Below, piece by piece: positions 59,689 through 64,000 of a stretch of DNA of 64,000 nt. The notes under the pieces were generated by a model. The model did no database searches. It was not told the origin of the DNA and was given only the letters and a program-made list of their open reading frames with translations. This DNA comes from an uncultured Bacteroidales bacterium (lineage in GTDB: Bacteria; Bacteroidota; Bacteroidia; Bacteroidales; Paludibacteraceae): assembly GCA_902798965.1 (NCBI GenBank), contig CADBYS010000001.1, forward strand, positions 1 to 64,000, given 5' to 3'. The position numbers were made by a program, and so were the translations under genes. Within the stretch, counting starts at the first letter, position 1, and each line of letters begins with the position of its first letter.

Positions 59689-60200
59689 ATCGTGTTGAGC
59701 AACATGCAGTGGCTTACCAATGGGCTGTAGTTCATGGTAAACTCATTGACTTGCTTGGTGACTATGCCAAGCAAAGGGGTTTGCTTATCTTCCAAAGCGG
59801 TAACGAATGTGAGAATTGGATAGACCCTGTGCTGAATATTGTGTACAAGATGAATATGCTTGTACATGTGGGTGAAGATATAGCAAAGTTGTTTGATAGA
59901 ATAGAGTGGTTTAATCAACTGTTTCCGGCTGCACCATTACAGTTTATCGGGTTTCAGGCAATGAGTTCATCAAATGTCTATCCCATTTTTGTACAACAAC
60001 TTGTTTCGTCAGCGCGTTTTGCCACAAAGGAAGAGATAGTTGAATATATGGAATCTCTTGGCTTTTCCCCGACAAACAAAGATGGAGAATTTGAAAACGA
60101 TGCATTCATTGTCTCGGATCTAAAGCCTAAAAATGTTATGTGCTCATCATCAACAGGGAATATAATAGTGATAGATGCAGAGATAGATAAAAAGCAATAA
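59628..60200 (+). CDS. Kinase-like protein of polyvalent/toxin type
   Basis: 190 residues from ATG 59628. The C-terminal part has FENDAFIVSDLKPKNVMCSS and GNIIVIDAEI, the D-x-K-P-x-N and hydrophobic-D pattern of a protein kinase active site, as in the small kinase-like domains of polyvalent or polymorphic-toxin proteins in Bacteroidota. QRGLLIFQSGNECENWIDPV and NIVYKMNMLVHVG would be the N-lobe. The first 20 residues lie in the overlap with the 44-residue ORF and may not be the real start. Substrate unknown. Confidence 0.55.
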   Translation: MGDSTPSSNARSLRAQLAGLDRVEQHAVAYQWAVVHGKLIDLLGDYAKQRGLLIFQSGNECENWIDPVLNIVYKMNMLVHVGEDIAKLFDRIEWFNQLFPAAPLQFIGFQAMSSSNVYPIFVQQLVSSARFATKEEIVEYMESLGFSPTNKDGEFENDAFIVSDLKPKNVMCSSSTGNIIVIDAEIDKKQ

Positions 60201-60231
60201 TTATAACTCTCACCGAGGCTAAATCTCGGTG

Positions 60232-60275
60232 CGTCCTTCCGAACAAATCGGAATAGTCAGGTCTTAGACGATAAA
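60232..60275 (+). repeat. 44-bp repeat with hairpin, copy 2
   Basis: Second copy of 59475-59518. It is preceded by CACCGAG-n7-CTCGGTG (60211-60231), a terminator-like stem for the kinase-like gene. Confidence 0.75.
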
Positions 60276-60336
60276 TCGGACAAATAGCGCATAGCGCTGC
60301 GCTACATATTGAAATATAGCATTTAGCTAAGAACTT

Positions 60337-60462
60337 GGGAACTCGAAAACTGGACACTTTTGAGATTTCAAAACCAAGAACAAGGCTTTTGCTCGCGTAT
60401 ATACGTGAGCCTTGTTCTGTAGATGTTTGGTTTTGAAAGGTAGTCCAGAATCCTCGAGTCCC
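60337..60462. repeat. Long nested inverted repeat, about 126 bp
   Basis: Successive paired arms: GGGA-CTCGA / TCGAG-TCCC at the ends, CTGGAC / GTCCAG, TTTCAAAACC / GGTTTTGAAA, and AGAACAAGGCT with GCTCGCG / CGTGAGCCTTGTTCT around a TATATA loop. It could fold as one long hairpin RNA or be a miniature inverted-repeat element. 60201-60533 otherwise has only the 44-bp repeat and short palindromes. Confidence 0.7.
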
Positions 60463-60533
60463 AGATTGAAGCAAGCAAGCCTCACGTTTTTCGTGTATAT
60501 ATGTGGATTATTAATCTCAAAACATAAATGCTT

Positions 60534-61010
60534 ATGAAAAGAAAACTAATCATTCTTTCTTTGCTATTCGTTGCGATAGCGACAATGGCAGAAACGTCAC
60601 TTATCATCAAGCCGTTAACCGGTCAGGAGCAAGCCAATGCTTTTGCCCAAATTGGTTATGTCAAAGTGGCGCAAGATTCCTTGTTTGTATTTTCGCATAG
60701 CGATTTCTTGTTATCAAAGATTGCTATTAATGATGTTCGTTATATCCGTTATGGCGAGCCAAACGAAGCCACAAGCATTGAAGATGTACAAGCAGCTACT
60801 ACGTGCCGTGTATATCCGAATCCGACACAGGATATGCTGATAATTGACAATGCCAACTGCGAAAAGGCATATATCTTTGATCTCAATGGTCGCTTATTGC
60901 AAACAACTCCAATTAGCGGAGAGCACACCTCTATCAATGTGACAAGTCTTCCGCAAGGCGATTATTTGTTACTGCTAAACAATCAAACAGTTAAATTCAT
61001 TAAACAATAA
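60534..61010 (+). CDS. Small secreted protein with T9SS-type sorting tail
   Basis: A 158-residue protein with signal peptide (MKRKLIILSLLFVAIATMAE); a start two codons upstream is possible. The short mature part (IIKPLTGQEQANAFAQIGYV, SKIAINDVRYIRYG) is like other Bacteroidales secreted proteins. The last 75 residues (TCRVYPNPTQDMLIIDNANC, AYIFDLNGRLLQTTPI, SLPQGDYLLLLN) form a type A sorting domain for type IX secretion. The next gene follows after 5 bp. Confidence 0.8.
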   Translation: MKRKLIILSLLFVAIATMAETSLIIKPLTGQEQANAFAQIGYVKVAQDSLFVFSHSDFLLSKIAINDVRYIRYGEPNEATSIEDVQAATTCRVYPNPTQDMLIIDNANCEKAYIFDLNGRLLQTTPISGEHTSINVTSLPQGDYLLLLNNQTVKFIKQ

Positions 61011-61015
61011 CAATC

Positions 61016-62119
61016 ATGAAAAAGTTTTTCTTAACTCTTGCCGTTATGGTAATGGCAATCTGTGCAAGTGCACAAAAAAACCAGTATTTCTGGTATCAAG
61101 GTCATTTGATGATGGGCAATCCGATTGCTCAAATCGACAGTGTAACCTTCGGCGAGGAGGATACCGATTCCATCTTAGTTTACCTTCCACGTACAATCAT
61201 CAAAACAGTGGAGGTGCATGACACGGTATATATCACGATTCACGACACCATTTGCCCCGACGCCATCTCAGAAGGAGCGTTAAATGGAGAGTTCTCTGTA
61301 AGTGCGACCAAGAAAGTACGCTTCTCACAAGGTAATTTACAATTCAATGCTGCTTTAGGCACTCATCAATGTGCTGATGGAACGACCAAACAAGGAACAT
61401 GGCGTTTTGCTGAAAACCAATATGATACAATTGGAAGAGCTAATACTTTAATCAGTAGTTCATACGAGGGTTGGATAGATCTCTTTGCATATGGAACAAG
61501 TGGTTGGAACAGCGGTGCAAATATGTATGAACCGTGGAGCCGCTCTTATTATCATGACAATTTTAATGTCGGAGGTAGTTCGAGTAACGACTTGACAGGG
61601 GTCTATGCCTATGCTGATTGGGGTGTTTATAATGCTATTTCGAATGGGGGAGACCAGCCTTCTCTTTGGCGCTGTCTTTCTAAGGAAGAAGCTGAATATC
61701 TGTTTTATAGCCGTCCTAATGCCAATAATCTATTTGGGTATGCAACGGTAAATAACGTGAAAGGCCTAATTATTCTTCCAGATAATTGGCAAGCTTCTAA
61801 TAACATCTCGTTTACTCCTTTCACGAAAGATTTTGCAGCAAACATATTTTCTCTCTCAGAATGGGAGTTAATCTCATCACAAGTTGTTTTTCTGCCTTGC
61901 GCAAGCGTACTAGTGCTCACAAACAATTTTGGAGGGGATTCTCCAGATGAGGTGGCTGATGAAGGTTTTTACAGGTTATCAACTGCAGGGGATAGAACCT
62001 CATCAACATATCATATTAATATTCGCGTTGAAAATAACGACATAAATCTAGAACTAGTTGATAGCTATTATTGGAGATCTGACGGTATGAGTGTCCGACT
62101 TGTTCAAGATGTAAAATAA
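61016..62119 (+). CDS. Secreted FISUMP-like protein
   Basis: A 367-residue protein with signal peptide (MKKFFLTLAVMVMAICASAQ). A linker (VEVHDTVYITIHDTICPD) precedes the domain KKVRFSQGNLQFNAALGTHQ, TWRFAENQYDTIGRANTLIS, GWIDLFAYGTSGWNSGAN and the ending GMSVRLVQDVK, which are shared by a large group of Bacteroidales secreted proteins related to FISUMP. Function unknown; probably surface-exposed. Its gene forms an operon with the preceding sorting-tail protein. Confidence 0.8.
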   Translation: MKKFFLTLAVMVMAICASAQKNQYFWYQGHLMMGNPIAQIDSVTFGEEDTDSILVYLPRTIIKTVEVHDTVYITIHDTICPDAISEGALNGEFSVSATKKVRFSQGNLQFNAALGTHQCADGTTKQGTWRFAENQYDTIGRANTLISSSYEGWIDLFAYGTSGWNSGANMYEPWSRSYYHDNFNVGGSSSNDLTGVYAYADWGVYNAISNGGDQPSLWRCLSKEEAEYLFYSRPNANNLFGYATVNNVKGLIILPDNWQASNNISFTPFTKDFAANIFSLSEWELISSQVVFLPCASVLVLTNNFGGDSPDEVADEGFYRLSTAGDRTSSTYHINIRVENNDINLELVDSYYWRSDGMSVRLVQDVK

Positions 62120-62137
62120 GATCAACATTATAGCATT

Positions 62138-62866
62138 ATGGCACAGCCACTAAAAAGAGTTCGTGACATCATTGATGATTACGAATGGTTTATATTGCCA
62201 ATTATTCGAAAAGAATTGGCGCAGTGTACTGACGAAGAAAAGTTTGTATATGGAGTTTCTACGCATTTCAACGATAAATTAGTTGGTTGCAATGGAATAT
62301 TTGATGCTGTTGTAGAAGCTGATGAAGACAAATATGAATTGTCTCCAGAAAAGCCTGTAGATATTGCGGCTTATAATCTTCAGGATTTTTATAAACATTT
62401 GCATGGAGACGTTCAATATACAATTCCTCATCCGCACCAACAACGATGGCATAATAGGCTTGGATCTGTAATTACCGCATTGCAAGATGTAGAGATACAA
62501 AAATATCGTTTTACAAATTTTGAACATATATACGATGTTGTTCGTGCAATCTTCACGCTAAATAAACACCCCAAAGCGTTCTTGACTATATACGATACGG
62601 CTTTACGTATCGGGTATAATCATAAAGAACAGATTTTGCCGAGCAAATACGTGTATTTGTATGGCAATGATAAAATCGGATCTAAGGGTGGGGCAACAGC
62701 TCTTTATGGATCAACATGGGTAAAAAATCACCTTGATAAAGATTATCCTTATCGCATAGAGACAAGATTGTTCAATGAGGTAAAATTCCCAAATCTACCA
62801 AGTTGGGAGATTGAATCAATCCTTTGCATCTACGCAAATCAATTCACTTTTGATATGCCATACTAA
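62138..62866 (+). CDS. Hypothetical cytoplasmic protein
   Basis: A 242-residue protein without signal peptide (MAQPLKRVRDIIDDYEWFIL), 18 bp after the FISUMP-like gene. It has mixed composition with an N-terminal helix, a central HPHQQRWHNRLGSVITALQD, and aromatic strands (YRIETRLFNEVKFPNLPSWE). A conserved-looking TLNKHPKAFLTIYDTALRIG may be a core helix. No family recognised. A terminator follows. Confidence 0.6.
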   Translation: MAQPLKRVRDIIDDYEWFILPIIRKELAQCTDEEKFVYGVSTHFNDKLVGCNGIFDAVVEADEDKYELSPEKPVDIAAYNLQDFYKHLHGDVQYTIPHPHQQRWHNRLGSVITALQDVEIQKYRFTNFEHIYDVVRAIFTLNKHPKAFLTIYDTALRIGYNHKEQILPSKYVYLYGNDKIGSKGGATALYGSTWVKNHLDKDYPYRIETRLFNEVKFPNLPSWEIESILCIYANQFTFDMPY

Positions 62867-62885
62867 AGAAAATCCCTTGTAAGAA

Positions 62886-62914
62886 AGTAGCCGTAACAAA
62901 ACTGCGGCTACTTT
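62886..62914 (+). terminator. Rho-independent terminator
   Basis: Stem AAGTAGCCG / CGGCTACTT with loop TAACAAAACTG and a following TTGTTT, 20 bp after the stop at 62866. Confidence 0.8.
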
Positions 62915-62971
62915 TGTTTAGTATGTCTTTATTCCTTTATGGGGGAGAGGATTCGGCCGCACTTTTGGAGT

Positions 62972-63319
62972 TTAGCAGAATGGATGGGATTGTTTGTAGT
63001 CGTACTGGAGGGAGTTGAACTTCCATGACCAGGGAGTTTTGTAGGGTTTGCCGTTGGAGGCGATGTGGTGAGCGGCTTCGAATTCGGCTGCGAGTTGGGC
63101 TTTGGTTTCGGGAGTGCCGTAGTGCTCAGCCATATAAGAATTGGCAAAAGCGAAGGCGGCAGAGTTGTATTTCTGCTTGGGAGACTGATTCTTTTGGTAT
63201 GTTTCTTCGCGAGTGCGGTAAAAAAGTTTGCCGTTGCGCATGTAGAAGTAACCGGAGTCTTTGCCATTGGTTTTGCCACGAACCTGCTCGAAAGCGGAAG
63301 CTGTTACTATTTGTGCCAT
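62972..63319 (-). CDS. Hypothetical small Bacteroidales protein
   Basis: A 115-residue protein from ATG 63319 (MAQIVTASAFEQVRGKTNGK). It is rich in Tyr, Ala and Lys (SGYFYMRNGKLFYRTREETY, NSAAFAFANSYMAEHYGTPE) and ends in WSWKFNSLQYDYKQSHPFC. Upstream in-frame codons to 63472 run through tandem repeats and are unlikely to be coding. Function unknown; the KTNGKDSGYFYMRNGKLF stretch suggests a small DNA- or RNA-associated domain but this is a guess. Confidence 0.55.
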   Translation of the reverse strand: MAQIVTASAFEQVRGKTNGKDSGYFYMRNGKLFYRTREETYQKNQSPKQKYNSAAFAFANSYMAEHYGTPETKAQLAAEFEAAHHIASNGKPYKTPWSWKFNSLQYDYKQSHPFC

Positions 63320-63424
63320 ACTATTTGATGGGTTAGAAAGTATATTATATATAAATATATAATATAGTATTTGTTGAACTGTTTTTAGCCATTTTTCGGG
63401 GCGAAAGTAGCCTGACAGAGGCTT

Positions 63425-63481
63425 GACGTTAGCCTTGACTGTCGGCTGACCGTCGGTTGACCGTCGGCTCACCGTCGGTGC
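63425..63481. repeat. Tandem 11-bp repeats upstream of the small gene
   Basis: GACYGTCGGYT repeats four to five times (GACTGTCGGCT, GACCGTCGGTT, GACCGTCGGCT, CACCGTCGGTG), a period of one helical turn. Together they resemble an operator or a slipped-strand expansion upstream of the gene starting at 63319. Confidence 0.6.
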
Positions 63482-63660
63482 GCCATGTTAAATGGATGCA
63501 CAAAAGTACAGAAATATATTGAGATTTGCAACTATTTAGAGGGGAAAGTGGTGAATTGTGGGGGAAAATAAGAAATTAGATATGCGGAGTGAGCAAATAC
63601 CACCTCAGCATAGCAGAATTTTCAAATCCGACAAATAATCCTTATTTCTTGCCAAATCGC

Positions 63661-63691
63661 TTGCAAATGTCGGAAATTTTTTGTACCTTTG
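63661..63691 (+). promoter_or_regulatory. Host promoter
   Basis: TTG (63661-63663), 20 bp, TACCTTTG (63684-63691), 25 bp before the ATG at 63717. Confidence 0.8.
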
Positions 63692-63716
63692 CAAATAATT
63701 CTAAAACGCAAGCAAT

Positions 63717-64000
63717 ATGGCACAACACATTACCCCGGAATTTATCGAGAGTTTGCAGCCGAACGAGATCTTTGTGTTCGGCAGTAATCTGGCAGGAATG
63801 CATGGCGGAGGCGCGGCATATATGGCGCACACGCTGTTTGGCGCAGAGTGGGGCGTAGGCGTTGGGCGCACAGGTCAGTGTTACGCTATACCAACCATGC
63901 AAGGAGGCGTGGAAACTATTCGTCCGTACGTGGATGAGTTCATCGAATATGCCAAGCAACATCCCGAACTGCTCTTCCTCGTTACGCGTATCGGTTGCGG
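63717..64000 (+). CDS. Macro-like/A1S_2505-type protein, truncated by the window edge
   Basis: The first 94 residues (MAQHITPEFIESLQPNEIFV, FGSNLAGMHGGGAAYMAHTL, CYAIPTMQGGVETIRPYVDE) of a protein that continues beyond 64000. FVFGSNLAGxHGxGAA followed by G..YAIPT and FLVTRIGCG is the pattern of a small family found in bacteria and phages (A1S_2505-like) that resembles macro domains in binding ADP-ribose-type nucleotides. Function of the family is not established as far as I know. Start fixed by the promoter. Confidence 0.7.
   Translation, partial: MAQHITPEFIESLQPNEIFVFGSNLAGMHGGGAAYMAHTLFGAEWGVGVGRTGQCYAIPTMQGGVETIRPYVDEFIEYAKQHPELLFLVTRIGC

Noticed and set aside
62929-63336. Several overlapping frames on both strands (for example 63025-63336 plus)
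   Set aside because: Shadows of the 115-residue gene at 62972-63319, low-complexity and without start signals.

Overview
The window is chromosomal DNA of a Bacteroidales (Bacteroidota) bacterium carrying one complete integrated siphovirus-type prophage. Evidence for the group: host genes are preceded by the Bacteroidota promoter (TTTG or TTG, 20 bp, TAnnTTTG), start regions mostly lack Shine-Dalgarno sequences, and the gene content includes type IX secretion sorting tails, BspA-like leucine-rich repeats, FISUMP-like and WG-repeat secreted proteins and a DUF5715-like peptidase. Genus cannot be fixed from the sequence.

Left host flank (1-4370): the start of an unknown gene leaving the window, a small unknown gene, an N6-adenine DNA methyltransferase and the C-terminal part of a second, Eco57I-like restriction-modification enzyme. 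The N-terminal part of that same enzyme lies 39 kb away (43674-45455). The two halves join in frame at a shared GAT codon into a protein of about 1003 residues, so the element between them has interrupted a type IIG restriction-modification gene.

Prophage (about 4371-43673): a left regulatory end with small HTH genes; a primase-helicase followed by helically phased iteron-like repeats; a plasmid/ICE-like accessory block (stand-alone MutS domain I protein, small genes, AbiE toxin-antitoxin, ArdC-like and ArdA antirestriction proteins) in which a 350-bp leader is duplicated; then the late genes in the order protease/scaffold, capsid, small genes including a phosphoribosyltransferase and a PLD-like protein, portal, connectors, terminase, cargo genes, tail proteins, HAEG-repeat fibre, holin, endolysin, unimolecular spanin, nested tandem repeats, tape measure, tail protein, integrase. 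Five late transcription units start from an identical promoter design, GTCTTTTC-N19-TACYTTTGC, not seen at the host genes. Between terminase and tail genes sit three AT-rich genes with an ordinary host promoter: a secreted coiled-coil protein, a secreted zinc metalloprotease with a sorting tail, and a lipoprotein. They look like lysogenic-conversion cargo.

The right end of the element is unusual: four tandem tRNA T-arm-like hairpins abut the attachment core, followed by a terminator. Copies of a TTTTGACCCGA motif near both ends probably bind the integrase.

Right host flank (45456-64000): a DUF5715/MutT/BspA operon preceded by a tiny overlapping ORF, secreted WG-repeat and FISUMP proteins, a small heat-shock protein, a PAD-like deiminase operon with two tiny genes, a zeta-toxin-like pair, a PfkB sugar kinase, an AAA/DUF4143 ATPase, free-methionine-sulfoxide reductase, a HipBA toxin-antitoxin pair, a DUF2442/kinase-like cluster bounded by 44-bp repeats and a long hairpin, T9SS/FISUMP secreted proteins, and a truncated gene at the right edge. 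No rRNA, complete tRNA, CRISPR array or insertion-sequence transposase was seen.
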